Origin: Streptomyces actinomycinicus
GTDB lineage: Bacteria > Actinomycetota > Actinomycetes > Streptomycetales > Streptomycetaceae
Reading direction: 5' to 3'
Length of the DNA: 64,000 bases
Assembly: GCF_016741775.1 (NCBI RefSeq)
Contig: NZ_JAERRK010000004.1
Span: forward strand, 124,001 to 188,000
Of the stretch, positions 16,961-25,947 are shown piece by piece. The notes under the pieces were generated by a model, which worked only from the letters and a program-made list of their open reading frames with translations, was not told where the DNA came from and did no database searches. How positions within the stretch are numbered: the first letter of the stretch is position 1; each line of letters starts with the position of its first letter. Made by a program: the position numbers and the translations under genes.

Positions 16961-17562
16961 CCGGCCGCCTTGCGCGATGCCTCCTCCCGGTGGTCCTGCT
17001 CCTCGCGGCCGGATGCACGTCGTCCGGCCCGCAGCACGACGACGGCGCAGGCCCCGGCCACGAGGGCGCGGCCCCGGGCACTTCGGCGTCCGCGTCCTCC
17101 CGGTCCGGTGCGGGTGGAGTACCCGTTGCGGTACTGATGTCCTCCGCGTGGAGTTCCGGGATCGGCTCCGACATCCCCGGTCAGAAGTTCTGCCCGGACA
17201 TCCGGGAGAGGGGCAAGCCCCAGCCCCGTACAGCCGTTTCCTGCCGGTTCGTCGTACCCCGCGGCACCGTGGTCAAGCTCACCGCGAAGGTGCGGGCCGA
17301 GCATCCCAGCCTGGTGATCTCCGACGAAGGGGTGCGGCTCACCCTCTGCCCCCACGGCGTCTGGTCCGAGACGTCCCGCACCGTGACCTGCACGGTGACC
17401 GTTGCGGAGGGGACGGCGCTGTGCCTGGACGACAACCAGCCGCATGACTCCGTCGAATGCGAGTGGGTGGCCCAGGGATACGCCCGCCTGCCCGCCACCG
17501 CCCCGTCCGGTTTCCGTCCCGGCCCGCACCAGGCGGCGCGTCCCGACGAACCGTTCAGCTGA
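16957..17562 (+). CDS. Lipoprotein, second gene of the STAND operon
   Basis: 201 aa. The signal sequence ends in a lipobox-like LLLAAGC with Cys20, followed by a Ser/Ala/Gly-rich linker and a mature domain from about residue 55. The domain's CxxTVTVAEGTALCLDDN pattern resembles the repeated module in the preceding protein. It starts at an ATG overlapping the preceding stop and ends 12 nt before the STAND gene. No family recognised. Inference: it is an extracytoplasmic partner of the other two products. Confidence 0.75.
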   Translation: MTGRLARCLLPVVLLLAAGCTSSGPQHDDGAGPGHEGAAPGTSASASSRSGAGGVPVAVLMSSAWSSGIGSDIPGQKFCPDIRERGKPQPRTAVSCRFVVPRGTVVKLTAKVRAEHPSLVISDEGVRLTLCPHGVWSETSRTVTCTVTVAEGTALCLDDNQPHDSVECEWVAQGYARLPATAPSGFRPGPHQAARPDEPFS

Positions 17563-17574
17563 CGGGGCCGGGCG

Positions 17575-20500
17575 GTGAACGACGACCAGGCAGGCGCCGG
17601 ACAGGACGAACCACGCCGGCTGATGCTGGCCGGCATGCGCGGCAGGCTCCGCCGGTACACGGAGGCGTCCACGCCGGGGGTGCGGCGCTGGACCCCGCGC
17701 CTGCTGCTGGCCGCCCTGGCGGCCGGGGCGTTCGGCGCGCTGCTGGGGCCCGACGCGGCACTCCTGCCGACCAGCATCGGCGTCCTCAGCTCGGTCGGCG
17801 GGAACGTCCTCACCGACCTCGTCACCTCGGCCGTGGACCACCTGCGGCCCGATGCCTCGCGCGAGGAGGCCGAGGACGAACTCCAGCGGCGGATCGAGGA
17901 GGTGCTCGCCGAGGGCGGCGACCGCGCGGCGGTGCTCCGCGCGGCCGTCGCCCGGGTGCTGCGGGACAGCGGAGCCATCGGTGAACTCCTCCGGGAGGAA
18001 TCGGGAAGCGGGCCGGGAACAGGCGGCGGAGCGGGCCCGGAACTGATCGTCGGCCTCACCGAACTCACCACCCAGTTCGCAGAGTTCCGCTTCCTGCTCG
18101 GTGAACTCGGCCCCGCCCTGGACGGCTTGCGGAGCAGCGTCGACCGGAACAGCGCGCAGTACGAACGGGTCATGGACGCGGTGCGCCGGCAGGAGGCCAC
18201 CACCGAGAGAGTCACCGGGTACATAGCCGCCGCCCTGAGCGGCGGCCCCCCGCAGACCCGGGCCCCGGCGCCCCGGCCCCGCTGGGTGGGCGACTGCCCG
18301 TACCGCGGCCTTGCGGCGTTCCGTGAGGAGGACGCCGAGCTGTTCCACGGCCGGGCGCGGGCGATCGAGGAACTGGCCGGGATCACCTCCCTGGTGCTCG
18401 CCGACGAACACCCCGGCCCCGCCATGGTGATGCTCACCGGCGACTCCGGCGTCGGCAAGTCCTCGCTGCTGCGGGCCGGGCTGCTGCCCGCCCTGGCAGC
18501 GGGGGCCGAGGGGCTGCCACCGGAGACGGCACGGTGGCCGCAGATCGTCATGACCCCCAGGGAGTTCGGCGATCCGCTGGGCACCCTCGCCCTCCACCTC
18601 GCGCCCGTCCTCCGCGGGGGCGACCAGCGCACCCTGCGCGACCGGTTGACGGCTGATCCCGAGAGCATGGGGAGGTACGTACGGCAGGCGCTGCTCACCG
18701 AGCGGCTCGACCGCCGGCAGGCCGGCGCGCCCGCCGACGGGTTGCGACTCGTCCTCGTCGTCGACCAGTTCGAGGAACTGTTCGGGGTGGGCACCCCCGA
18801 CACCCGCCAGGCCGCGGCGTTCGTCACCGCCCTGCGCTCCGCCACGACCCCGGCCGCGGGACACGGCAAGCCGCCGGCGCTGGTGGTGATCGGCATGCGA
18901 GGGGACCAGCAGGGCAACTGCTCGCGCTACGAGGTGCTGCGCCAGGCCCTCCAGCGGAACCAGTTCATCCTGGGTCCCATGGAGGAGCCGGACCTGCGCC
19001 GGGTCATCGTCGACCAGGCGGAAGCCGCCGGGCTCGAGGTGGAACCGCGGCTCGTGGAGAGGATCCTGACCGAACTGCGGACCCTCGAACACTCCGTGCC
19101 GGACGGCGGCTTCGGCGCCGGTGCGCTGCCGCTGCTGTCCCAGGCGATGCTGCTCACCTGGGGGCGCCTCGACGGGAACCGGCTCACCGACCACGGGTAC
19201 GAACTGTCGGGTGGGGTGCGCGGCGCCGTCGAGACGAGCGCGGAGCGCGTGTACGCGGCCCTGAGCCCGCACGAGCAGGCCGTCGCCGCGGACGCCCTGC
19301 GCAGGCTCGCCCTCATCGGCCCGGACACGCCCGCCGTCAGCCGCCGGGTCCCGTTGCAGGACCTGCCCGAGGAAGCACCGCCGGTGCTGCTGAAGTTCGC
19401 CGAGCGGCGACTCGTCGTGGTCGGCGACGACTTCGCGCAGCCCGCTCATCAGACGCTGCTCCAGGCATGGCCCAGGCTGCGCGAGTGGCTCGGCACCGAC
19501 ATCCGGGAATGGCGTCTGCACAGCCGCCTCGCCCAGGACGCCGAACGCTGGTCGGAGGACGGACGGAACCCGGCCCACCTCTATCAGGGGCCGCTGCTCG
19601 CGACGATGCGCGAGGCGGAGCGGCGATGGCGTGCCGACCCCGGCCGGTTCCCCACGCCGGAGGGGCGGCAGCGGGAATTCCTGGAGGCCTGCTCCAGCGC
19701 CGAGACCGTACGGGTGCGCCGCCGCCGCAGGCTGACCGCCGCGGCGGCCGTGGCGGTGGTCCTGGCGGTGGTCTTCGGTGTCCTCGCCGCCGTGGCGGGC
19801 GGCAGGCTCGGCAGCGAACGCGACGCGGAGCTGTCCCGGCAGCTCGCGAGGAGCAGCGCGCAGGACGCCGACCCGGTGGAGGCTGCGCTGCTCGCGGCCG
19901 CGGCCTGGCGGGTGGCTCCGACCGACGAGGCCCGCCACGGCCTGCGCGCCGTTCTCGCGGGCCCGCTGCGCGGTACCCTCACCGGCCGCGGTGCGGTGAC
20001 CGCGATCGCCCACAGCCCCGACGGCCGGACGATCGCCACCGGCGGCACGGACTCCTTGATCAGGCTCTGGGACGCGGCCTCGCACCGCCCGGTCGGCAAA
20101 CCGCTCGCCGGGCCCGCCGGCACCGTGACCTCACTCGCGTTCAGCCCGGACGGCCGCACCCTGACCGGCGCGGGCGACGACCACACCGTACGGCGCTGGG
20201 ACCTCCGGGGTGGCCGGTCTCGGGCCCGGGCCGGCTCGGCCATCGCTGTCGGGGACACCGGCCCGATCGTGCTCGGGCCGGGCGGCAGCAGCTTCTTCAG
20301 CGGCACGCGGCTGTGGGACACCGCCTCTGGCAAGCCCCGGGGCGACCCGCTGGACACACCGGTGAGCGGTGCCGCCTTCAGCAGCGACGGCCGGCTGCTC
20401 GCCACGGCCGACGGCGCACGGCACGTACGGGTGTGGGACACCGCCGTGCAGCGCCGGGCCGGACCCGTCCTCACGGGCGCCTCCGGCCCGCTCGCCTTCA

Positions 20501-22341
20501 CGCCCGACGGCAAGTACCTCGTCGTCGCGGCGGCGTCAGGGGGCCTCCGGCTCCGTGACCTGGCCGGCCGGCAGTGGATCGGCGACCGGCCGGGATGCCG
20601 CGAGGGCACCGCGCCGAGCGCACTCGCCGTCGCCCCGGCCGGTACGACGATCGCAGTCGGCTGCGGGGACGGCTCGGTCACCCTGTGGAGCCTGTCCGGC
20701 CGCCGGCTGCTCGGCGGTCCGCTGCGCGGTCACGCCGGCCGGGTCGACGCCCTCTCCTTCAGCCCCGACGGCTCGGCGCTGGCCTCCGCCGGGGACGGCG
20801 GCCCGGAGGTACGGCTGTGGAGAGTCGGCGATCCACTCGTGACCTCGCTCGAAGACCGGGACGGGCCCGTCGCGGCCTCACCCGACGGACGGTACGTCGC
20901 CGCGGGCGCGCCCGGCAACGGCGACTGGCGCGTCCGGCTGTGGGACGTCGCCACCGGCCGGAACACCGCACTCGGCGGGCTGAGCGACTGGACCGGCGCG
21001 CTCGCCTTCAGCCCTGACGGTCACACCGTGGCGGGCGCGGCCGACGACCGCATCCGCATCTGGTACACCGGAAGCGGCCGGCAGTTGACCACCCTCGCCG
21101 GGGCCGGGCCGGTCCAGGCACTCGCCTGGTCCGCCGACGGACGGTCGCTGTCCGCGGCGGCGAGCGAGGCCGGCTTCACCGTGCGGCGCTGGGACGCGCG
21201 CACCGGCCGCCTGCTGCGCAGGCTCACGGCCGACGTGGCTCCGGGCGACTCGCTGGAATCCCTGGGCCACCTCACGTTCAGCCCCGATCTGCGCACCCTC
21301 GCCACGGTCGGCGAGGGGCAGTCCGTGCGGCTCTGGGAGCTGGGCCACGGCCGTCCCGCCGGTGAGGCGATGCGAGGGGAGAACGGCCGGGTCGACGCCG
21401 TCGCGTTCAGTCCCGACGGCCGCCTCCTCGCCGCGACCGGCGCCGACGGCACCGTGCGCTTGTGGGACACCACCCGCCGGCGGCCCCTCGGCCGCCCGCT
21501 GGACGGCCACTCCGACGAGGTGTCCGCCGTCGCGTTCAGCGGCGACGGCCGCACCCTCGCCTCGGCCGGCCGCGACGGTACCGTCCGGCTCTGGGACACC
21601 TCGACCCGGACCCCGCTCGGCGTGCCGTTCACCGGCCCGTTCAAAGCGGTGCGCGCCCTGGCCTTCCTGCCCGGCCGGGGAGCCCTTGCCGCGATCACCG
21701 ACGTCCCCACCCTCGACGTGTGGCGGGTGGCCGAGCCCGACGACCTCCTCGGCGCGGTCTGCGCCGCGGCCGGACGGCCCATGACCCGGGCGGAGTGGGA
21801 ACGGTACGCCCCCGGCGCCGAGTTCCGTCAGGTCTGCGGCGATCCGCCGTCCGGGGCGCGAGTCCTCCCCTCCGCCGCGAGCTTCCCACCGCCCGGCCCC
21901 TTGGAGTCCCCCGGCCCCTCGCGCTCACCGGTCGGCCCGGCGAGCGCCGCCCGGTACGCCGGGCGCTACACCCTCGTACTGGACGGCGATGCGACCCGGG
22001 CGGCCTTCCGGCCGGAGGCGCCGGCGCAGACCCACCCCTTGCAGCAGGACCTCGACTTCCTGGCCGGCTTCTACCGCGGCGACCACGAGCTGACCTTGCG
22101 CTCCGCGTGCACCGCCACGGACTGCACGCTCCGCATGACCGGCTTCGCCGACCTCCCCGCCGTCACCCTCCGCCGCACCACGAAGGGCACGTTCCGCGGC
22201 ACGGCCGGGGCCCGCACCTGGACCCTCCGCGCCGACACAGTCGCGGACGGACGAGTCACCAGCCTCACCCTCGTCTACGAGATCCGGGACGCCTCTCGCC
22301 GGTACAGCGGCGCGCAGGGTTTCCGTGGCGCCAGGCCATGA
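17575..22341 (+). CDS. STAND-type NTPase with transmembrane segment and about 14 WD40 blades
   Basis: 1588 aa from a GTG 12 nt after the lipoprotein gene. Order: hydrophobic N-terminal segment (about 42-75), helical region, linker, NTPase core with Walker A GDSGVGKS (289-296) and Walker B LVLVVDQFEEL (392-402), winged/helical part, one membrane helix (about 722-743), then WD40 repeats from about 802 to 1388 (blade ends such as IRLWD, VRRWD, VRLWE; about 14, i.e. two seven-bladed propellers), and a C-terminal domain (1455-1588) with two cysteines. The architecture is that of nSTAND1-WD40 proteins, which act as ligand-triggered switches. The C-terminal domain is unusual; with the exported operon partners it suggests that the sensor half may be outside the membrane. 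Confidence 0.88.
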   Translation: MNDDQAGAGQDEPRRLMLAGMRGRLRRYTEASTPGVRRWTPRLLLAALAAGAFGALLGPDAALLPTSIGVLSSVGGNVLTDLVTSAVDHLRPDASREEAEDELQRRIEEVLAEGGDRAAVLRAAVARVLRDSGAIGELLREESGSGPGTGGGAGPELIVGLTELTTQFAEFRFLLGELGPALDGLRSSVDRNSAQYERVMDAVRRQEATTERVTGYIAAALSGGPPQTRAPAPRPRWVGDCPYRGLAAFREEDAELFHGRARAIEELAGITSLVLADEHPGPAMVMLTGDSGVGKSSLLRAGLLPALAAGAEGLPPETARWPQIVMTPREFGDPLGTLALHLAPVLRGGDQRTLRDRLTADPESMGRYVRQALLTERLDRRQAGAPADGLRLVLVVDQFEELFGVGTPDTRQAAAFVTALRSATTPAAGHGKPPALVVIGMRGDQQGNCSRYEVLRQALQRNQFILGPMEEPDLRRVIVDQAEAAGLEVEPRLVERILTELRTLEHSVPDGGFGAGALPLLSQAMLLTWGRLDGNRLTDHGYELSGGVRGAVETSAERVYAALSPHEQAVAADALRRLALIGPDTPAVSRRVPLQDLPEEAPPVLLKFAERRLVVVGDDFAQPAHQTLLQAWPRLREWLGTDIREWRLHSRLAQDAERWSEDGRNPAHLYQGPLLATMREAERRWRADPGRFPTPEGRQREFLEACSSAETVRVRRRRRLTAAAAVAVVLAVVFGVLAAVAGGRLGSERDAELSRQLARSSAQDADPVEAALLAAAAWRVAPTDEARHGLRAVLAGPLRGTLTGRGAVTAIAHSPDGRTIATGGTDSLIRLWDAASHRPVGKPLAGPAGTVTSLAFSPDGRTLTGAGDDHTVRRWDLRGGRSRARAGSAIAVGDTGPIVLGPGGSSFFSGTRLWDTASGKPRGDPLDTPVSGAAFSSDGRLLATADGARHVRVWDTAVQRRAGPVLTGASGPLAFTPDGKYLVVAAASGGLRLRDLAGRQWIGDRPGCREGTAPSALAVAPAGTTIAVGCGDGSVTLWSLSGRRLLGGPLRGHAGRVDALSFSPDGSALASAGDGGPEVRLWRVGDPLVTSLEDRDGPVAASPDGRYVAAGAPGNGDWRVRLWDVATGRNTALGGLSDWTGALAFSPDGHTVAGAADDRIRIWYTGSGRQLTTLAGAGPVQALAWSADGRSLSAAASEAGFTVRRWDARTGRLLRRLTADVAPGDSLESLGHLTFSPDLRTLATVGEGQSVRLWELGHGRPAGEAMRGENGRVDAVAFSPDGRLLAATGADGTVRLWDTTRRRPLGRPLDGHSDEVSAVAFSGDGRTLASAGRDGTVRLWDTSTRTPLGVPFTGPFKAVRALAFLPGRGALAAITDVPTLDVWRVAEPDDLLGAVCAAAGRPMTRAEWERYAPGAEFRQVCGDPPSGARVLPSAASFPPPGPLESPGPSRSPVGPASAARYAGRYTLVLDGDATRAAFRPEAPAQTHPLQQDLDFLAGFYRGDHELTLRSACTATDCTLRMTGFADLPAVTLRRTTKGTFRGTAGARTWTLRADTVADGRVTSLTLVYEIRDASRRYSGAQGFRGARP

Positions 22342-22363
22342 ACAGGGCCACGGTCGCGGGCGG

Positions 22364-22924
22364 TCAGACTCGCTCCAGGGGACGGTGCGGACCGGCGGGG
22401 AGTTCCACTTCGATCGGGTCGCCGGGGCGCACCACGCCCCCGTCCCTCACGACGCTCATGATCCCGGCTTTGCGCACGATGTTGCCCGTCTCGTCGCGGC
22501 CGACGACTTGCTTCAGCAGCCCGTCCCGGAAGTTGTCGATCTGCAGGCAGGGATTGCGGAGGCCGGTCACCTCCAGGACCGCGGAGCCGCCGATGCGCAG
22601 TACCGCGCCGACCGGCAGACCGAGCAGATCGATGCCGAGCGTGGTGATGTTCTCACCGAGGTCGCCGGGCGTCACCTCGAACCCTGCTGCGCCGACCTCG
22701 GCGAACAGCTCTTCATGGATGAGGTGGACTTGGCGCAGATTGGGCTGGGTGGGATCCTGCGCGACGCGCGAGCGGTGCCTGACCGTCACGCCCGCGTGCA
22801 CGTCCCCCTCCACACCGAGTCCGGCGAGCAGTGTGATGCTGTCCCGGTTCGGCTTGGTGAACGCATACTCCCCGTTGCTGCTGACCGCCGTAACCCTTCC
22901 GCGCACCGCGGGCCCCCTCGTCAT
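22364..22924 (-). CDS. MOSC-domain protein
   Basis: 186 aa, one MOSC domain over the whole length: GRVTAVSSNGEYAFTKP start, GLGVEGDVHAG, NLRQVHLIHEELF, and LGENITTLGIDL. The conserved Cys of the family lies in TGLRNPCLQID. MOSC domains bind molybdenum cofactor or carry sulfur for metal-sulfur chemistry; stand-alone forms (YiiM-like) reduce N-hydroxylated compounds. The partner reductase is not in the window. It is convergent with the STAND gene, with 22 bp between the stops. Confidence 0.85.
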   Translation of the reverse strand: MTRGPAVRGRVTAVSSNGEYAFTKPNRDSITLLAGLGVEGDVHAGVTVRHRSRVAQDPTQPNLRQVHLIHEELFAEVGAAGFEVTPGDLGENITTLGIDLLGLPVGAVLRIGGSAVLEVTGLRNPCLQIDNFRDGLLKQVVGRDETGNIVRKAGIMSVVRDGGVVRPGDPIEVELPAGPHRPLERV

Positions 22925-23075
22925 CGACCTTGATCACCTATGAGCCTGGCGGCGGACCTTCAGGGCGAGGGCCGCGCGCCACCATCGCTCGGCGCCATAC
23001 TCCCCGAACCGCTCCGCCTCGGTGCCCCCGGGGTCCCCCTGGCGGTCAGGACCCCGAGGTCCCCAGGAGTCCTCC

Positions 23076-23495
23076 CTACCGGTTCGACTTCGATGCGCTG
23101 ATGTCGCCCAGCGCCGATCCCGGGTCCCGCTCGATCGCCAGGTCGCCGAGCGACAGGATCCCGACGGGATGTCCCTCTTCGACCACCGGCAGACGTCGGA
23201 CGGAGTGCTCGCGCATGAGCTCGACCGCATGGTCGAGATCCTCGTCGGGGGTCACCGTGATGAGATCGCCGCTGCAGGCGGCGGCAACGGTCCTGTGTTC
23301 CAGGTCTCCGCCCTCTGCAAGCGCACGCACCACGAGGTCCCGGTCGCTGACCAGGCCGCGCAGATCATCCCCCTCGGTGACCAGAACGGCCCCGATGTCC
23401 TCGTCGCGCATCCTCTGGGCCACCGCCGTCACCGACGTCTGCGGTTCCACCGTCACCAGCCGGCTGGTCATGATGTCACGCACATGCTGCGTCAT
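23076..23495 (-). CDS. Two-CBS-domain protein
   Basis: 139 aa, consisting of a CBS pair: DIMTSRLVTVEPQTSVTAVAQRMRDEDIGAVLV and DLITVTPDEDLDHAVELMREHSVRRLPVVE. No other domain. CBS pairs bind adenine nucleotides and sense energy state. RBS GAAGGGAG lies before the ATG. The 150 bp downstream (22925-23075) contains only an unsupported open frame on the same strand. Confidence 0.9.
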   Translation of the reverse strand: MTQHVRDIMTSRLVTVEPQTSVTAVAQRMRDEDIGAVLVTEGDDLRGLVSDRDLVVRALAEGGDLEHRTVAAACSGDLITVTPDEDLDHAVELMREHSVRRLPVVEEGHPVGILSLGDLAIERDPGSALGDISASKSNR

Positions 23496-23639
23496 GGCGT
23501 CTCCCTTCGGTTCGTTCTTCGTTCCTCCGCATGCCGGGTACCCGAGGGACGGCCTGTCCCACCAGCGGTGACCCACGGATCCTGCCGGCACCGGACCACG
23601 GAGCGGCGGCCCGCGGAGCCCGTTCCGTACCCTTGCGGC

Positions 23640-24539
23640 ATGCGCATGCGCCCCACGTTGAGCTGGACCCCCACCGAGGACCTGCCACCAGGCACGACGG
23701 ATCTCGCGCCGGTCACGGACGCACTGCGGGCCGGCGGTGTGGTGGTACTCAGCGGGGCGGGCATCTCCACGGAGTCCGGTATCCCCGACTACCGGGGCGA
23801 GGGCGGGAGCCTGAGCCGGCACACCCCCATGACGTATCAGGACTTCACCTCCAGCGCCCAGGCCCGGCGCCGCTACTGGGCGCGCAGCCACCTCGGCTGG
23901 CGCACGTTCGGCCGTGCCCGCCCCAACGCCGGACACAGGGCGGTGGCGGCGTTCGGGCTGCACGGCCTGCTCTCGGCTGTGATCACCCAGAACGTGGACG
24001 GCCTGCACCAGGCCGCCGGCAGTGAGGGCGTGGTGGAACTCCACGGCAGCCTGGACCGGGTCGTCTGCCTGTCCTGTGGCGCGTTCAGCCCGCGCCGCGA
24101 ACTCGCCGGGCGGCTGGAGGAGGCCAATCCCGGTTTCGAGCCGGTGGCGGCGGGAATCAACCCGGACGGCGACGCCGATCTCACCGATGCACAGGTCGGG
24201 GACTTCCGCGTGGCCCCCTGCACGCTCTGCGGCGGCATCCTGAAACCGGACGTGGTGTTCTTCGGCGAAGCCGTTCCGCCCCAGCGGGTCGAGCACTGCC
24301 GCGAGCTGGTCCGTGAGGCGGCCTCGTTGCTGGTCCTGGGATCCTCGCTGACCGTGATGTCAGGCCTCCGGTTCGTCCGCCAGGCGGCCCGGGCCGGGAC
24401 GCCCGTGCTGATCGTCAACCGCGACCCCACCCGGGGCGACCGGCACGCCCTGACCCGGGTCGCGCTCCCGCTGGGAACGGCTCTCACCACCGTGGCCGGG
24501 CGACTGGGCATCCCCTTCGACGGCCACACGGCCGCCTGA
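23640..24539 (+). CDS. Sir2-family NAD-dependent protein deacylase
   Basis: 299 aa. NAD-binding GAGISTESGIPDYRG (39-53), TQNVDGLH with the catalytic His in VVELHGSL, and a four-Cys zinc site (VCLSCGAF and PCTLCGGIL). LGSSLTVMSG and VNRDPTRGD complete the fold. It removes acyl groups from lysines using NAD+, probably regulating metabolic enzymes such as acetyl-CoA synthetase. ATG at 23640; an in-frame ATG at 23646 is also possible. There is no clear RBS, and TACCCT about six nt before the first ATG suggests a leaderless message. The 3' end is followed by 31-bp repeats. Confidence 0.9.
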   Translation: MRMRPTLSWTPTEDLPPGTTDLAPVTDALRAGGVVVLSGAGISTESGIPDYRGEGGSLSRHTPMTYQDFTSSAQARRRYWARSHLGWRTFGRARPNAGHRAVAAFGLHGLLSAVITQNVDGLHQAAGSEGVVELHGSLDRVVCLSCGAFSPRRELAGRLEEANPGFEPVAAGINPDGDADLTDAQVGDFRVAPCTLCGGILKPDVVFFGEAVPPQRVEHCRELVREAASLLVLGSSLTVMSGLRFVRQAARAGTPVLIVNRDPTRGDRHALTRVALPLGTALTTVAGRLGIPFDGHTAA

Positions 24540-24545
24540 GGCACG

Positions 24546-24607
24546 GCCGGACAGCCGCCTCAGGTACGGCCAGGGAGCCGGACAGCGGCCTCAGGTACGG
24601 CGAGGGA
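24546..24607. repeat. Two 31-bp repeats just after the sirtuin stop codon
   Basis: Units start at 24546 and 24577 and differ at two or three positions (gccggacagc...cctcaggtacggc...aggga). The sequence around the sirtuin stop (gccgcctgaggcacgg) is a degenerate third copy, so the repeat again includes a stop-codon region. Confidence 0.85.
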
Positions 24608-24638
24608 GTCACGGGGTGCCTCGCGCCGCCGGACCGGT

Positions 24639-25739
24639 TCAGTGCCGTCCGCGCCCGTCGTCGTCCGGGTCGCCGAGCCGTACCGCGAGGGCTGCGATGT
24701 CGTCGTCGAGTTCCCCGCCGCTGTGCTGGAGGAGTTCCCGGTGGAGACCGTCGAGCAGGGCCCTGGGCCCGGCCGGGGTCCGCCCGCTCATCCAGTCGTG
24801 CAGGGGGAAGAACTCGCCACGGTGGTTCCGGCTCTCAATGATCCCGTCGGTGTAGAAAAGCACCAGGTCACCCGGTGCACAGGCGACGATGTCGGTGATG
24901 TACGGGGTGTCGATGAGCGTCGCGAGGCTGAGAATCGGCGAGGCTGCCGTGGGGTCCAGGACCTGGAGCTTGCCCTGATGCAGGAGCAGTGGGGGAGGAT
25001 GCCCGCAGTTGAGGATCTTGATGTGGCCGCCGTGATCCGGGAACTCGGCGAGCACCACCGTGGTGAACTGCTCCAGCAGGTCCCCGGTGGGGAACGTGCA
25101 GCTGTGCCGGGTGCTGCTGATGTCCAGGCGGCGGACGATGCCTTCCAGATCGGGCTCGTCGTACGCGGCCTCCCTGAAGCAGTTGACCACCGCCGCGGCG
25201 GAACCCACGGCGGGCAGGCCCTTGCCCCGCACGTCCCCGATGATCAGTCGCACCCCGTGCGGCGTGGTGACCGCCTCGTAGAAATCACCGCCGATGCGAG
25301 CCTGCGCGGCGGCCGCGAGGTACATCGAGGCGACCTCCAGCAACCCCACGTTGCGGGGCAGAGGACGCAGGAGCACCTTCTGTGCCGCGTCGGCGACGAG
25401 GCGTAGCTGGACGAAATCCTGTTCCCGCTTGATCCGGACGCTGCAGGCGTACGCCGCAGCCACCGTGACCGCGGCGATGGCTCCCACGGTGAACCAGGTG
25501 CCCAGATCGGGATACACCAGGCTCAGCGCGATCATGATCACGACACAGGCCACTCCCAGCAGGACGGTGGGCAGTACGGGCCAGATGGAGGCTGCGAGGG
25601 CCGGAGCGGCGGTCAGAAGGCGGCTGAATGCGATCTTCCGCGGAGTGGAGAACGCCAGGGCCGTGACGATCACGGTCAAGATCACCGGTGAGAGCAGGGC
25701 GGGACTCCACCGTTGGCGGAGGGGATGACGGATGCGCAT
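24639..25739 (-). CDS. Membrane-anchored PP2C/SpoIIE-type phosphatase
   Basis: 366 aa. The N-terminal 115 residues contain three to four hydrophobic segments. From about residue 130 there is a SpoIIE/RsbU-type PPM phosphatase: ASMYLAAAAQARIGGDFYEAV, IIGDVRGKG, LNCGHPPPLLL, LVLFYTDGIIE and DDDIAALAVR provide the metal-binding Asp/Gly positions. Such proteins dephosphorylate STAS anti-anti-sigma factors. I chose ATG 25739, which has GGGTGG upstream; ATGs at 25757 and 25769 lie in the AT-rich presumed promoter. It may act on the STAS protein at 38566 or others. Confidence 0.87.
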   Translation of the reverse strand: MRIRHPLRQRWSPALLSPVILTVIVTALAFSTPRKIAFSRLLTAAPALAASIWPVLPTVLLGVACVVIMIALSLVYPDLGTWFTVGAIAAVTVAAAYACSVRIKREQDFVQLRLVADAAQKVLLRPLPRNVGLLEVASMYLAAAAQARIGGDFYEAVTTPHGVRLIIGDVRGKGLPAVGSAAAVVNCFREAAYDEPDLEGIVRRLDISSTRHSCTFPTGDLLEQFTTVVLAEFPDHGGHIKILNCGHPPPLLLHQGKLQVLDPTAASPILSLATLIDTPYITDIVACAPGDLVLFYTDGIIESRNHRGEFFPLHDWMSGRTPAGPRALLDGLHRELLQHSGGELDDDIAALAVRLGDPDDDGRGRH

Positions 25740-25766
25740 CCACCCAGTCCAGAGCATAAAACACAG

Positions 25767-25784
25767 CATATCGGCACATATCGG
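25767..25784. promoter_or_regulatory. Direct repeat CATATCGG with 10-bp period upstream of the PP2C gene
   Basis: CATATCGG occurs at 25767-25774 and 25777-25784, one helical turn apart, in an AT-rich patch just upstream of the phosphatase start. A TATGCT on the minus strand near 25750 could be the -10 box. Confidence 0.4.
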
Positions 25785-25947
25785 ATGTTCTCTGGTTACG
25801 AGTGGGGCCGGTCGTCGTTCACGGGGCCGTGGAACGGTCCGTCCCGCCGGGCGGTCCGATCCGGTCCCCGCCCCTCATGCGGCCCCAGGAATTCCGGCCC
25901 CATGCGCCCCAGGAATAGCGAGGGACCATCCCCCGGTTGCTGCAAGC

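Noticed and set aside
16936-20085. A 1049-aa minus-strand reading frame
   Set aside because: Antisense to the lipoprotein and STAND genes, typical GC-rich shadow ORF.
22934-23075. Small minus-strand gene after the CBS gene (ending ALALKVRRQAHR)
   Set aside because: The segment looks protein-like, but there is no clear start, RBS or family; the frame upstream is a shadow of the CBS gene.
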